A DNA stretch of 64,000 nt from NCBI GenBank assembly GCA_050949705.1, contig JBMNGG010000005.1:186001-250000 (forward strand), given 5' to 3'. The notes under the pieces were generated by a model. It saw only the letters and a list, made by a program, of their open reading frames with translations, was not told where the DNA came from and ran no database searches. The stretch is from JBMNGG01 sp050949705. GTDB taxonomy: Bacteria > Bacillota > Thermosediminibacteria > Thermosediminibacterales > Tepidanaerobacteraceae. This document shows positions 32,825 through 42,790 of this stretch, in pieces (positions within the stretch are counted from its first letter, which is position 1; each line of letters opens with the position of its first letter). A program made the translations under genes and the position numbers.

Positions 32825-35800
32825 CTATATTTTTGTTTTTATACGATTTTCCAGCCTTTCCCGTACTTCAAGTGGAATCATGTCACCTACAGTACCTGTA
32901 GCAAGGCAAATATAGGTATCTGCCGCACCGTAATATACAAGAATCTCATCTTCAACATCAAGCAGTTCTTTATCTTCTGCAGGAACAGCTCCACAAGTGA
33001 AAACAACATTAGGTACCCAACATTCATCTTTCTTACCTATCTCACATTCGGTCTCCGGAGATAATGTAGGATTTGGTGAACGGTATAACAATCGACCAGG
33101 GTCGTTTAAATCAGCCAACATTACTCCAAGACGATATACCATATCTTGGTCTACACCGTGGTAAATAAGCAGCCAACCATATCGAGTTTTTATTGGTTGG
33201 GCACCTGCTCCTATTTTTAAAGAATCCCACATCATTCCCGAGCGGGGACCCATTATTATTTTATGACCGGTTCTTGGCCAAGGAAAAGATAGATCATCGG
33301 AATATGCTATCCATATACTGGGCTCAATACGATGGTATATTACATATTTACCGTCAATTTTTTCTGGAAAGATTATAGCATCTTTGTCCCAGAGCCCCGG
33401 AAACGCAAGCCCTCTTCTTGTCCACCTGTCAAATTTGCGATTCAAAAAATCATCTACAGCAATAGAGGAAGTAGCTATTTGTGCAACCACACCGTCATAA
33501 GCGGTATAGAGCATGATTATCTTATCATCTAGTATTACTGTTCTAGGGTCTTCACAACCTCTTTTTTCTTCTTCAATTTCCGGCACGAATATGGGTTCTT
33601 TCAACCTATCAATAATATTGTAACCATCTGAAATCGCTAGTCCTATTCTTGATATTTCATCATCACCGAAAGCTCTATATAACAAATAAACTTTGTCCTT
33701 TATCCTTAGAGCTGCTGTATTGAGTACAAAACGGCTTTCCCACCAGTGCTCTTTTATGGGTGTTAGTATTGGTTTATCACTAAAGCGCCTTAATGCTTTT
33801 GCTTTTGGCCAATAATCCAATTCCTGGATTACTACTTCTTCCTTGTATGGTTTTACCCCTAACAATGCTTTGGCAAGATCTATACTTTCACGACCTTGGC
33901 TTATATATTGGAATACCTGCTGTAAGATTTCCCCAGCATTATAACCCATTTCTTTGTATATTTCTTCTAGGAGGTCATGGTTGAACCAATCCCTTTCCAC
34001 ACGCAAGAAAAGGGACGTAGGAATGCCGTCTCCTCCTTTAAAGCTATAACTAGCCCAGGTCCATGGAGAGCAGGGAATAAAAGTGCCATCATTCAATACC
34101 AAACTAAGGCCATATCCCTCAGTCATTGTTTTTAAATTTTTAGCTTCATCAAATTTGTTTTCACTGTGAAGTTTTTCTACAATCGTTCGTAGTTTTGAAA
34201 CAAATACTCGGTGATGCCAGTTTTCAAAAATGTGATGTGCAGAAAACATGGCCTTTCCATAATGACCTAGAATAGAATTGACAAATTTTAACCCTACTTC
34301 TTTGCGTTGCTTAGCGTATGTTTTCCAAAGTCCCGAAAAATGTTCACCTTCAACTATGCTTTTACCTATTCTGGTAAAATATCTAACTTTCGGGAAACTC
34401 CCTCCCATACTTTTTCCCAAATTCATTACAGGTATACATGCGGTTAAACGGTTTAAATCTGATATTTCCCGTAGTTCTCCAGAATAATTGAAGGTATTTC
34501 TATTTACTATTAAAGGATGTAGTTCCACTTCTTCGAAGCTATCTGGCCTTAAGTTATCTTTCAGCCAGTAAAAGATTCTATTGGAATAGTCTTTGTCTTC
34601 AGTAAATGATGCTAAAGTTAATATCTCCCGTTCATCCATATTTTCAAGGAGCTCTCTCAAGCTTCGAAAACCCATTCTTATAATTAGATTTCCCGGAGGA
34701 TACTCTTGTAGTATTTTCCTGAGAATCTCCCACTTCACAGCTAGTACCTTATTATGTGGGATAATGCGGAATATACTTTCCACCACCTTTGTGGTGCCTT
34801 CGACACTGTTTAAATCTCCCGGGCACAACCTATCAATAGTGTTTTCAAGATCCTTCATGAATTCAATTAAGCGCTCGCTGATTTCTTCTGACGGTGTATT
34901 GCTATCTAAGCCCAATGCTCCCAAAAAATCAAAGAAAGCTTTATTATATTTCTTTTGTAGTCTTTTAAAGACATCTCCTGTCTTAATCTGCCTATGATTC
35001 ATCCCTTTTAATTTTTTAGGCAGCACAATTGGCACCCCAGGAATAAATTCTAAATAATCTAAAGGGGTAAGCACTGGACTTAATTCATCTATTTTACTCT
35101 GCCAATTAGTTACCAGTTCAGATTTGTTTATTAAAAATTCTCTTAGTGTATTATCAAATACCCCTTGAGCTTGAGATGCAATTACAGAATCATAATCTAT
35201 GTTTTCATCTTTAAAGCCTATTTTAAAATCCTCCAATTCTTTAATGAAGGATGCAGCAATTCCATCAAAAATAGCTAGAAATGCTTCCATTAGATCTTCT
35301 ACAAGCATGTCATTAGGAAAACTACATGCTACTAAAAACTCGTACACTATCTTAGGCCATATTCTTAGCCAAAAAGACAAGGGCTTTCCTTGTCTTGCAA
35401 TAACCTCGATTTGACTTAATAAATGCTTATCCAAAACTATCCTGAGTAACTTATCATAGTGACATATACCTTCAATAAAAGACTGAAATAGTTCTGCATA
35501 ATTACAAGTGATTTCCAATGGTGTTTCTCTTTTTTCCATACAAATAATATCAGGGGTTTTAATAACTTTGGAATTATTCAGCCAATAATCTTCGTCCCTG
35601 TTGATGCATTCAAATAAAGTTTTTAACATCTCTTTTATTACAATATATTTTTTGCCAAAAGATATGGGAGACAGCTTCGCACCAAGCTGAACCTCACATA
35701 CCTTTTTTTCCCATATAATAGCTGTGGTGACAATCCAAGGATTAATACCATAACCTCCAAGAGAATCACTAGATTGATCAAATTCAGTGCAAAAATCCTC

Positions 35801-36388
35801 TACCAGGTCATGAGCAATCGCGAAAACGCCACTTAGAGGATCTTTTAGTTTCATTCTATAAAGAGTAGAAATCACCGGTGATACAAGCAAACTTCCAATA
35901 ATATCCTCAAAGGGATGTCGTTGAAAACAGGCTACAGCCATGTCATATTCATTAAAAACAGTATTAGCTATACGATCAACCCATTGTGAATTTATACCCA
36001 TACCTTTATTGCTTTCCAGATCTGCTTCCAAGAGCACCAAATCAGATTTAAGCAGACGGGCAAGTTCCATAATAGCTCTTATACTATATCCTCGCCCATT
36101 TATGTTTGTTGGCATTATAAAACCTATAACTTCATCGCCAAAAAATTCCTTTATCTTGCTTAGGGTTGACTCACCTGCTGGATCTCCTACACAGGCAATG
36201 AGTTTGCGGTTTTTTGTTTTTAAGCTGTTTTTTGCGATGGATATTATATTTTTTAAAGTATCTTCCTCATTATAAAAGGGAATACCTATAACCACGTCTA
36301 TATCTTTAAGATCTTGATACTCTGATCTAATCCATTCCATTGTTTCGTTAAAAAGCATCTTCCTGTTATCGAATCTTTTCTGTTCCAA
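32825..36388 (-). CDS. GT-A glycosyltransferase::GH130 phosphorylase fusion
   Basis: A 1187-residue multidomain protein. Residues 35-260 are a GT2-like (GT78/GT81-type) transferase: VVIGIPFYNEEDTL, LLEADLESN (the D-x-D-like position), and DPLSGVFAIAHDL. Residues about 270-860 are mostly helical and unrecognised. Residues 864-1187 are a GH130-family domain with CEDPRTVIL (catalytic Asp region), WDKDAIIFPEKIDGKY, and YYGAADTYICLATG. Known GH130 enzymes are inverting phosphorylases of beta-mannosides, including beta-1,2-mannan enzymes from Thermoanaerobacter. The fusion could make and trim a mannose-containing oligosaccharide (inference). TTG start behind AAAGGTGG. It is the last gene of a three-gene cluster. 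Confidence 0.85.
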   Translation of the reverse strand: MEQKRFDNRKMLFNETMEWIRSEYQDLKDIDVVIGIPFYNEEDTLKNIISIAKNSLKTKNRKLIACVGDPAGESTLSKIKEFFGDEVIGFIMPTNINGRGYSIRAIMELARLLKSDLVLLEADLESNKGMGINSQWVDRIANTVFNEYDMAVACFQRHPFEDIIGSLLVSPVISTLYRMKLKDPLSGVFAIAHDLVEDFCTEFDQSSDSLGGYGINPWIVTTAIIWEKKVCEVQLGAKLSPISFGKKYIVIKEMLKTLFECINRDEDYWLNNSKVIKTPDIICMEKRETPLEITCNYAELFQSFIEGICHYDKLLRIVLDKHLLSQIEVIARQGKPLSFWLRIWPKIVYEFLVACSFPNDMLVEDLMEAFLAIFDGIAASFIKELEDFKIGFKDENIDYDSVIASQAQGVFDNTLREFLINKSELVTNWQSKIDELSPVLTPLDYLEFIPGVPIVLPKKLKGMNHRQIKTGDVFKRLQKKYNKAFFDFLGALGLDSNTPSEEISERLIEFMKDLENTIDRLCPGDLNSVEGTTKVVESIFRIIPHNKVLAVKWEILRKILQEYPPGNLIIRMGFRSLRELLENMDEREILTLASFTEDKDYSNRIFYWLKDNLRPDSFEEVELHPLIVNRNTFNYSGELREISDLNRLTACIPVMNLGKSMGGSFPKVRYFTRIGKSIVEGEHFSGLWKTYAKQRKEVGLKFVNSILGHYGKAMFSAHHIFENWHHRVFVSKLRTIVEKLHSENKFDEAKNLKTMTEGYGLSLVLNDGTFIPCSPWTWASYSFKGGDGIPTSLFLRVERDWFNHDLLEEIYKEMGYNAGEILQQVFQYISQGRESIDLAKALLGVKPYKEEVVIQELDYWPKAKALRRFSDKPILTPIKEHWWESRFVLNTAALRIKDKVYLLYRAFGDDEISRIGLAISDGYNIIDRLKEPIFVPEIEEEKRGCEDPRTVILDDKIIMLYTAYDGVVAQIATSSIAVDDFLNRKFDRWTRRGLAFPGLWDKDAIIFPEKIDGKYVIYHRIEPSIWIAYSDDLSFPWPRTGHKIIMGPRSGMMWDSLKIGAGAQPIKTRYGWLLIYHGVDQDMVYRLGVMLADLNDPGRLLYRSPNPTLSPETECEIGKKDECWVPNVVFTCGAVPAEDKELLDVEDEILVYYGAADTYICLATGTVGDMIPLEVRERLENRIKTKI

Positions 36389-36401
36389 ATAAACACCACC
36401 T

Positions 36402-37445
36402 TTATACAGCCGGGATTAATGCCCCTTGCTTTTTTGCTTTAATACTTTCAAGGACTTGGTGTGCCATTAAAAATGATATAACAGCTTCAGCACCCTGGTT
36501 AAGATTAACCCCATGGGGAACAAGCGCATCATGGCACCCCTCAGTTTTTTCATTATACAAAGGAAGATTATTGATATTTTCCCCCAGATACCAGTTATAA
36601 GCTATTTGAGCCTTTGCTATATGATGTTTTTCGCCAGTGGCAATATAAGCTTGCAAGGAGGCTAGGACAACAGAAGCTGCATCTACCGGTTGCTGATCAT
36701 AAGGCGGTATTTTACTTTTTCTAGTCCACCATCCCTGGTTACCAACAATATTCAAATACCCTTTTTGGAATAAGGAATCGGTAAGAAAATCTAAAGTATT
36801 TTTGGCTATTTTTAAAATCTCTTCGTCATTATCAATAATATAATAGCCAAACAATGCATGGGGCAATAATGCATTACAATATGTCAACCGATCTTCAAAC
36901 CAATACCATCCACTACTTTGATTTGATTTGTAAAGATTTATAAGTTTATCCGTAATATGCTTTGCATGTGGAAGTAAGCGCTTTATCCCTGAGGATTCTA
37001 TAAGTTTTACCATCCCCAAAAGTACATATGACATGGCTCTTGGGGAATTTAGAGATACAGCTCGAGGCAAAACTTTTTTAAGCATTTTCAACGCTGCATT
37101 CCGAACTTCAGCTATCTCGCAATCCATAGAAAAACTTGCCGCAAGGACACCTCTACCAATACTATCTTCAGAATTAATATATGTGTAATATTTATCATCC
37201 ACTTTTAGATTCTGCCATGTTCCATCATCATTTTGAGCATCCAGCAAAAAATTTGAATATGTCTTTATTAATTTTTCACGTTCCATTTCTTCCATTGCAA
37301 TAGCAACTATCAGTGCCCTGGCATTATCGTCCACCGTATATCCACTTTCTAAAAGAGGCCGTGATTTATCACTAAACTGTACCATACCCGTTGAATTAGT
37401 CATCTTCTTGAAATGTTTATACAAGCTAAAAAAACTTCCTTTCAA
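36402..37445 (-). CDS. Alpha/alpha-barrel-type glycosyltransferase-associated protein
   Basis: A 347-residue protein rich in paired helices with recurrent Trp and Asp (ESGYTVDDNARALIV, DDGTWQN, GNQGWWTRKSKIPPYDQQPVDA), consistent with an alpha/alpha toroid as in glycoside hydrolases or epimerases. Proteins like this usually sit beside or are fused to GT4 transferases and GH130 genes. The catalytic role is not established. The start is uncertain: TTG at 37445 overlaps the preceding gene by 20 bp and has only AGGGG immediately adjacent; TTG at 37424 is spaced better from AAAGGAAG. Between the GT4 and the GT/GH130 fusion, in the same operon. Confidence 0.75.
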   Translation of the reverse strand: MKGSFFSLYKHFKKMTNSTGMVQFSDKSRPLLESGYTVDDNARALIVAIAMEEMEREKLIKTYSNFLLDAQNDDGTWQNLKVDDKYYTYINSEDSIGRGVLAASFSMDCEIAEVRNAALKMLKKVLPRAVSLNSPRAMSYVLLGMVKLIESSGIKRLLPHAKHITDKLINLYKSNQSSGWYWFEDRLTYCNALLPHALFGYYIIDNDEEILKIAKNTLDFLTDSLFQKGYLNIVGNQGWWTRKSKIPPYDQQPVDAASVVLASLQAYIATGEKHHIAKAQIAYNWYLGENINNLPLYNEKTEGCHDALVPHGVNLNQGAEAVISFLMAHQVLESIKAKKQGALIPAV

Positions 37446-38578
37446 CCCCTGTTAGTAAAATGTTTTCAAGAATATCTACATATTTTTTCCCTACTTGTGG
37501 CCATGCCATGGTTTTACCCAACTTATTTGCCTTTCTTTCCAATTCTTCCTTTAATTGGGGATTTGATAAAACCTTATCTATCAAAGATGCCAATTCTCCA
37601 GGTGAAGCCTCAGATGCTATAAGCCCTCTTTCATTATCTAACACCTCTAAAGAGTAATCATAAGGCGTTGAAACAATAGCTCTTCCACAACCTATGGCAT
37701 ATGCTAATGCACCGCTTACAGCTTGATTTCGGTTTGGATAGGGGGTAAGATAAACATCTGCCATATATAGAACTTCTCCCAACTCATCAAGGCTTAAGTA
37801 CTTATTGATGAATTTAATATTATCATCAACATTTAAGGTTTGAATCAACTCAACAAGTGATTCCCTATATGTCTCTCCCATTTTTTTTCTCAAGTTAGGG
37901 TGGGTTTCCCCTGCTACCAAATAGACAATATCTTTATGTTTATCTTTTAAGTACGATATTGCTTTAATGCCTATTTCTATACCTTTACCTGGACCTAAAA
38001 AACCAAAAGTCAGTACAAGGGGCCGATTACTAATACCATATGATTTTTTTATTGCTTCTCTAGGCTTTTCCTGGAAAACCGGAACACCGTGATGTACCAT
38101 ATAAAGTTTTTTGTAAGGTACATTGTATATCTTGTTTAACAACTCTGTTGACCGGTTCGTCATACATATTACTGCCAGTGCCTTTTGCCCCAGTTTTGAA
38201 AGGATCCTTCGCTTATGAAATTCAGGAGAAGGCAGAATCGTATGTGTGTTGAGTATAAAAGGCTTTTCCAAGTTTTCGACAAAATCCAATACAAATTCCC
38301 CGTCACTACCGCCAAAAATGCCGTATTCATGTTCTACAAATACCAAGTCTATATCAGACTTGATTCACAAACTGAGCGGCCGACACATAATGCTCCCTTC
38401 GATCTTCTTCTAATTCAAATACTACTTCTTTAGGATAGCTGTAAAAATTGCTTTTATCACTAATGGCTAAAATTGATACATTGCAATTCCATGGAATCAT
38501 GTTATTTCTAAGATCCCTGGAAAAAGAGGCTATTCCACATTCCCGTGGAAAGTAAGTAGATAATATGGCAATATTCAT
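37426..38578 (-). pseudogene. GT4 glycosyltransferase, frameshifted
   Basis: Two consecutive reading frames form one GT4 (GT-B) glycosyltransferase. The first, from the ATG at 38578 behind AAGGAG, gives MNIAILSTYFPRECGIASFS to AAQFVNQ and then hits a stop at 38354-38356. Shifting by one base near 38359 restores DIDLVFVEHEYGIFGG and continues through LVLTFGFLGPGKGIEIGI, YLTPYPNRNQAVSGALAYAIGCGRAIVSTP to the end (about 384 residues in all). So a single extra base breaks the gene. GT4 enzymes transfer sugars from nucleotide donors with retention. First gene of the cluster with the alpha/alpha protein and the GH130 fusion. Confidence 0.88.
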
Positions 38579-38726
38579 TTGCATATCTCCTTAACTAATA
38601 TTTTTTAATTCTTGTTAAACAAGAACACAAAAGGTCCTACAACTATTGTTTGCCTTCCGGTACACTAATATTATTGGATATTTACACGTTTATTATCCAC
38701 ACTTTCGTCTCACATTCACCATTAAA

Positions 38727-38751
38727 AATAAAAAGCCCTGTTTATCAGGGC
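38727..38751 (-). terminator. Terminator of the 158-residue gene
   Basis: GCCCTG/CAGGGC stem (38735-38740 with 38746-38751), followed by UUUUU on the minus strand. Confidence 0.8.
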
Positions 38752-38760
38752 ACTAGAGTT

Positions 38761-39237
38761 CTAGATTTTCACTCTCGCAGCATATAATTCTTTTATATAT
38801 TCTGAGATCTCTATTGCAAAAGTTCCACGACTTAACCAATTTAATTTAATATCTGGCCTGTTTAGCGGAATATCAAGTGTTTTTTTATCAGAATATACTT
38901 TTAATGAAAGTTCTTGAACCATCACCCCGGGGTCAAGCCAAATATTTGTTTCTACAATAAGTTTTATATCGTCTTCCGGGTCAACAAAAATAAAATTCAC
39001 AGGTGAAGCAGAGTCTGCTTCAAAAATTCTGCCCATTAATTGATTTCCACCGTAATACCTCTTCCTACCAACCCCTGCAAGTCTTTTCCCTGGGATCATC
39101 ATACCGAAAAAACCAAATGCATCTTCAGAAAAACTGTTTTCCATTATTTTACCATTGTTAGATATCTTCAACCTTATAAATCTGTCATCCGTAATTAATA
39201 TACCCGTTTGCAGGCACAATTCAATTCCTACTTGCAT
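38761..39237 (-). CDS. Hypothetical protein, beta-rich
   Basis: I do not recognise this 158-residue protein. It has no signal peptide or membrane segment. Alternating hydrophobic/polar strands (FIRLKISNNG, VQELSLKVYSDKKTLDIPL, GTFAIEISEYIKEL) suggest a beta-sandwich. A cluster GKRLAGVGRKRYYGGNQ is strongly basic. The ATG follows GGGGGGTG and a terminator follows the stop, so it is a genuine single gene. Located between the saccharide cluster and a divergent small gene; no functional link can be shown. Confidence 0.75.
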   Translation of the reverse strand: MQVGIELCLQTGILITDDRFIRLKISNNGKIMENSFSEDAFGFFGMMIPGKRLAGVGRKRYYGGNQLMGRIFEADSASPVNFIFVDPEDDIKLIVETNIWLDPGVMVQELSLKVYSDKKTLDIPLNRPDIKLNWLSRGTFAIEISEYIKELYAARVKI

Positions 39238-39393
39238 AATACACCCCCCTTTAAAAAAATTGGCTTCATTTCATAATATTCAGCAGCCTGTACACTTGTT
39301 ACAGCTCAACTGTTGGTGTATTTTTCCACGAGAAGGAAATTTGTAATTTCTGTAGAATATAACAATGAAATGTTATCAAAGGAGTGATGACCT

Positions 39394-39756
39394 TTGAACA
39401 ATATAGATGATTTTAAACAAGAGGTTATTAAGATAAACAATGAGATTAACCAAGAAATGTATGGCAGAGATTTAGATTGGCAGAAAATTGACATTATAAG
39501 GGATAAGATTATTATTTTAGCATTAAACCGAAGGATTTCAGTCTTACGACATGTAGATGATAAAGATGCTTTTACAGCTAGACTAATGGATTTAGCATTA
39601 TTAAACGAATTTAAAATTAGGTTTAAAAAACGCTTCGAAAACAAATTTCAATTAAAAATCCGGACAGTTTTAAAAGATTATGACCCTATTAATCAGTTAG
39701 CGGGTATGATGATAATAACTGTTCAGCCTATAGAAGATTTTTTCAAAAATTCCTGA
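39394..39756 (+). CDS. Hypothetical helical protein
   Basis: A 120-residue soluble protein that I do not recognise. It is rich in Lys, Asp and Ile with helix-forming stretches (IKINNEINQEMYGRD, DAFTARLMDLALLNEFKIRFKKR) and no cysteine. The TTG start at 39394 follows GGAGTGATG at good spacing. Divergent from the 158-residue gene; 60 bases downstream begins a 127-bp inverted-repeat element. Confidence 0.65.
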   Translation: MNNIDDFKQEVIKINNEINQEMYGRDLDWQKIDIIRDKIIILALNRRISVLRHVDDKDAFTARLMDLALLNEFKIRFKKRFENKFQLKIRTVLKDYDPINQLAGMMIITVQPIEDFFKNS

Positions 39757-39816
39757 CAAAATAAAGTATCAAAGAGTGTAAAAACTGACTAGGAATAACT
39801 ATCTTTGGATAGTGTG

Positions 39817-39943
39817 AGACCGTCAAATAAATACCTTTTAGCATACTGTTTTGTTGTTCTCTATATAATAAACAAAAAATTCAGACAGAATATTCTATGT
39901 TATGGTGCTGTTCTTATCTTTAGAGGTATTTATTTGATGGTCT
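39817..39943. repeat. 127-bp inverted-repeat element (MITE-like)
   Basis: 24-bp ends at 39817-39840 and 39920-39943 are inverted copies with 21 of 24 matches (AGACC(G/A)TCAAATAAATACC...). The interior is noncoding and partly self-complementary. No target-site duplication is obvious. The end sequence resembles Mutator-type (IS256-like) insertion-sequence ends, as judged from memory. Confidence 0.55.
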
Positions 39944-40454
39944 ATATTTTATGTACAAATTAAATAATATATATAATTGTTTTGTTTTGATTACCATTTC
40001 ACCGAAAATGAATTATTTAAAATATGGAAAAATATGCTAAGTAAAAAATATTTTACAATAATTTAAATTATTGGAAGAATTTTCGACGTTAATGTCGAAG
40101 TATATATGATGAGTAGCTCATCACCGATGAGGAGGTGAATTAATAAAAAAATAAATTAGCTATCATAGTTACATTCAATTAATTTGATAAAGTCGTTTTT
40201 ATACATATTTTTAAAATATATGTTTTAATTTCTCATAAATAGTTCAGATTATTGTAATATATTACAATCTTGCTGGTTTTTATTTGCGCAAATTGTCACA
40301 ATAAGAATAAAATATTACTTAAGGAACTTTCGAGTAATTATTCTTTTATTTAAAAACATGGAAAGGTTACTCTTTTAAAAAAAGGTTAAATCCCTTAATT
40401 TAAGTATTGGGGTTTACAATAAACTGTAACGTTACAAAAAGGAGGTTTAATTTT
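39944..40454 (+). promoter_or_regulatory. Regulatory region with palindromic candidate operators
   Basis: Upstream of the Nif3-like operon lie three perfect palindromes: ATTGTAATATATTACAAT (40251-40268), ATTTGCGCAAAT (40282-40293) and TGTAACGTTACA (40425-40436). The first and last share TGTAA/TTACA half-sites; the last ends five bases before the GGAGG site, a repressor position. A further dyad TTCGACGTTAATGTCGAA (40082-40099) and GATGAG/CTCATC hairpin (40108-40122) followed by an orphan GGAGGTG lie further upstream. No gene is evident. Confidence 0.55.
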
Positions 40455-41465
40455 ATGAAGGTAAAAGAATTCATCAATGTGCTGGATAAAATAACTGGAG
40501 GGAGGGTCGTAAAAGACCTTAATGATGTTTTTGATGGGAAAAATCCATTTGTTGTAACAAAATCATCAAATATTCCGGGAAAAGCCGTTACAGAGACTCC
40601 TGGTCTTGTATATGGCGATTTAGAGGCTGAAATCAAAAAGGTCGCAGTTACGATGACACTTACAGAAGGAAACATCGAGTTAGCTGGTGCTACTGGAGTA
40701 AATGCAATAGTAGCCCATCACCCCATCGCTGATGCTGCTAATTCGGGCGGAGTAACCTTGAGTTATTATTTAAGCCTTTATAATATTTCAGTTTTTGAAC
40801 TTCATGAAGCCTTCCATGGTTTACATCCAGGAATCTCATATATTCATGGTCACCAACCTTTCCGTGTGGATATTAAGTATGGAGGAATTCCGGGAAATAT
40901 CTTGTATGTTGGTAAAGCACTGGACGAAGTAAAAACTTTAGGAGATATACTTGATCGTTTAAATAAAATGATGGGAATGGATAAAGAGCACGAAATAATG
41001 GAAGAGGAAAGAAAACATTATGGTTGTTGTGAAATGAAAGATTCCGCAACAGCTTTACAAGGTGTAATATTGCTGGGAAGTCCTGACACTTCAGTAAAGA
41101 ATATAATTCATATATTCCCCCATACCGGGTTCACCCCTGAACATCTTGAAAAAGTCAAAGCGGAACATCCGGAAGCTGATACCGTTTTAGCTACAATCAG
41201 TCGTGTCAAAAAAGATAGCGCCCTGGTTGAGAAGGCTAAAGAACTAGGACTGAACTTTATATGTGGCAATTCTCATGCTTTGGAGATTTTTGAAAATGGA
41301 CTACCTTTAGCATATGCATTAAGACATTACTTGCCAGACGATATTGAGATAGTTATCTTTAGAGAAAGAATATGTTCAACTCCTCTCAAAGACTTTGGTT
41401 CACCTGCTATAAAAGAATACGCCAAGCATATCACTGACAATTATCTTATTAATAAGAAAAAATAA
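40455..41465 (+). CDS. NIF3-like dinuclear metal protein
   Basis: A 336-residue protein of the NIF3/YbgI superfamily, whose members bind two metal ions and are annotated as GTP cyclohydrolase 1 type 2 homologues without proven general function. The hallmark IVAHHPI lies near residue 92 and a second His-rich stretch (ELHEAFHGLHPGISYIHGHQP, given as residues 120-140) includes likely further ligands; ICGNSHALEIFENGL near the end corresponds to the C-terminal metal-binding H-x3-E segment. The ATG at 40455 follows GGAGG. First gene of an operon with an amidohydrolase and a membrane carrier, which suggests that here it acts as a hydrolase on an imported compound. Confidence 0.8.
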   Translation: MKVKEFINVLDKITGGRVVKDLNDVFDGKNPFVVTKSSNIPGKAVTETPGLVYGDLEAEIKKVAVTMTLTEGNIELAGATGVNAIVAHHPIADAANSGGVTLSYYLSLYNISVFELHEAFHGLHPGISYIHGHQPFRVDIKYGGIPGNILYVGKALDEVKTLGDILDRLNKMMGMDKEHEIMEEERKHYGCCEMKDSATALQGVILLGSPDTSVKNIIHIFPHTGFTPEHLEKVKAEHPEADTVLATISRVKKDSALVEKAKELGLNFICGNSHALEIFENGLPLAYALRHYLPDDIEIVIFRERICSTPLKDFGSPAIKEYAKHITDNYLINKKK

Positions 41466-41485
41466 TATGTTTGGAGTGATTATCA

Positions 41486-42688
41486 TTGTGGGACTTAATT
41501 ATTAAAAACGGCCGTGTGCTTACTATGGATTCTGCTAAGGAACTTAATCAAGCCATTTTGATTAAAGATGGACTTATTGCAGACATAGTAGAAAATAGTA
41601 TAGCTGAAAAGCTTGATGCACGTAAAGTAATAGATGCCACGGGTCTTTTAGTAATGCCGGGACTTATCGATTGCCACACACATTTATGTGAATATGCTAC
41701 ACAAGGTGTTCATAATACCGTTGGTAAGTCCCAAAAAATGGCGACAGTATCAAATTTTCTCGACTGTTTAAAAAGCGGAATTACCACATTAGGTGATCAC
41801 CATTTAGGACACCCGATTTTATCAACTCCTATTGAAGAATTAAAAGAAACAGCTCGTCATACGGCTTTAACCGTAAAATTTGCCACCGGGACATGCTGTG
41901 TAGGAACAGAGCCTTTAGCTTATACTTCATCACTAAGACCGGGATGTAGCTTAACACAGGATGATTTTGACGATGCTCATTATGCTGGTCTTGCCGTAGA
42001 AAATGAATTTCCCGGAGAAAACATTTTTATAACTGCTACAGTAGCTAATTTACCAACTCATCTCGTTCCAAATGGTGGTAAGCGTATTCTTGATAGTGAA
42101 GATATCTCTAGAATTGTTAATATATTTCATTCTCTTGGTAAAAAGATAGGTGCACATATAGAAGGTGCCGAAAATATAAGCTTGTTTCTGGAAGCCAATG
42201 GTGATGTAATACATCATGGCCATGGAGCAATGCCCCAACAATACCTTGAAATGGCACGCAAAAATGTATACCTAGTAGCTACACCTCACGGTGGGACAGG
42301 CAGTGCTCCAAATACTCCTGAGGAAATATACCATGCATTCAAAGCCGGTGTTACAACAGCTATTAGCACCGACTCATATCTACCAGTACATCCTGAAGCA
42401 GTTGGAATGGATCACTTAGAATTAGTAGGACCAAAGGATTTATTGAAGATTTGTAAACCAGCTTTTGAATATTTACATAAACATGGTGTTTCAAAGGTTG
42501 ACTGTTTGAAAATGATTACAACAAATGCAGCAAAAGTTATGGAGCTGGATACTGAAATTGGTATAATATCAAAGCTAAAAAAGGCAGATTTAATTATTTG
42601 CAAAGGCATTCCTGTATTTGACTTCACAGAAACTGATTCTGTGGTAACGGTAATCAAAGATGGTGTTGTTGAGATTGATAAAACCTAG
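41486..42688 (+). CDS. Amidohydrolase family protein
   Basis: A 400-residue metal-dependent amidohydrolase of the imidazolonepropionase/dihydroorotase-like type. Metal ligands are visible: DCHTHL (His64 and His66), later histidines in GAHIEGAE and HHGHGA, and the catalytic Asp in ISTDSYLP. The N-terminal beta domain (LIIKNGRVLTMD) and C-terminal KKADLIICKG are typical. The substrate cannot be read from sequence. The TTG start at 41486 follows GGAGTGA. Twenty bases after the Nif3-like gene and 100 before the transporter. Confidence 0.85.
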   Translation: MWDLIIKNGRVLTMDSAKELNQAILIKDGLIADIVENSIAEKLDARKVIDATGLLVMPGLIDCHTHLCEYATQGVHNTVGKSQKMATVSNFLDCLKSGITTLGDHHLGHPILSTPIEELKETARHTALTVKFATGTCCVGTEPLAYTSSLRPGCSLTQDDFDDAHYAGLAVENEFPGENIFITATVANLPTHLVPNGGKRILDSEDISRIVNIFHSLGKKIGAHIEGAENISLFLEANGDVIHHGHGAMPQQYLEMARKNVYLVATPHGGTGSAPNTPEEIYHAFKAGVTTAISTDSYLPVHPEAVGMDHLELVGPKDLLKICKPAFEYLHKHGVSKVDCLKMITTNAAKVMELDTEIGIISKLKKADLIICKGIPVFDFTETDSVVTVIKDGVVEIDKT

Positions 42689-42790
42689 TGATATAGCAAA
42701 GGGGGTGTTTGCTTTCGGTAAAGTTAAAGCTAAATTTAACATTTTACATTAATTAAAGTCTTATGTTTAAAATCAAAGGAGGTATTTTTA

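Noticed and set aside
40107..40139. A 10-codon frame (MMSSSSPMRR) and an orphan GGAGGTG in the 40-kb gap.
   Set aside because: No ribosome site before the ATG and no start codon after the GGAGGTG; at most a decayed gene start.
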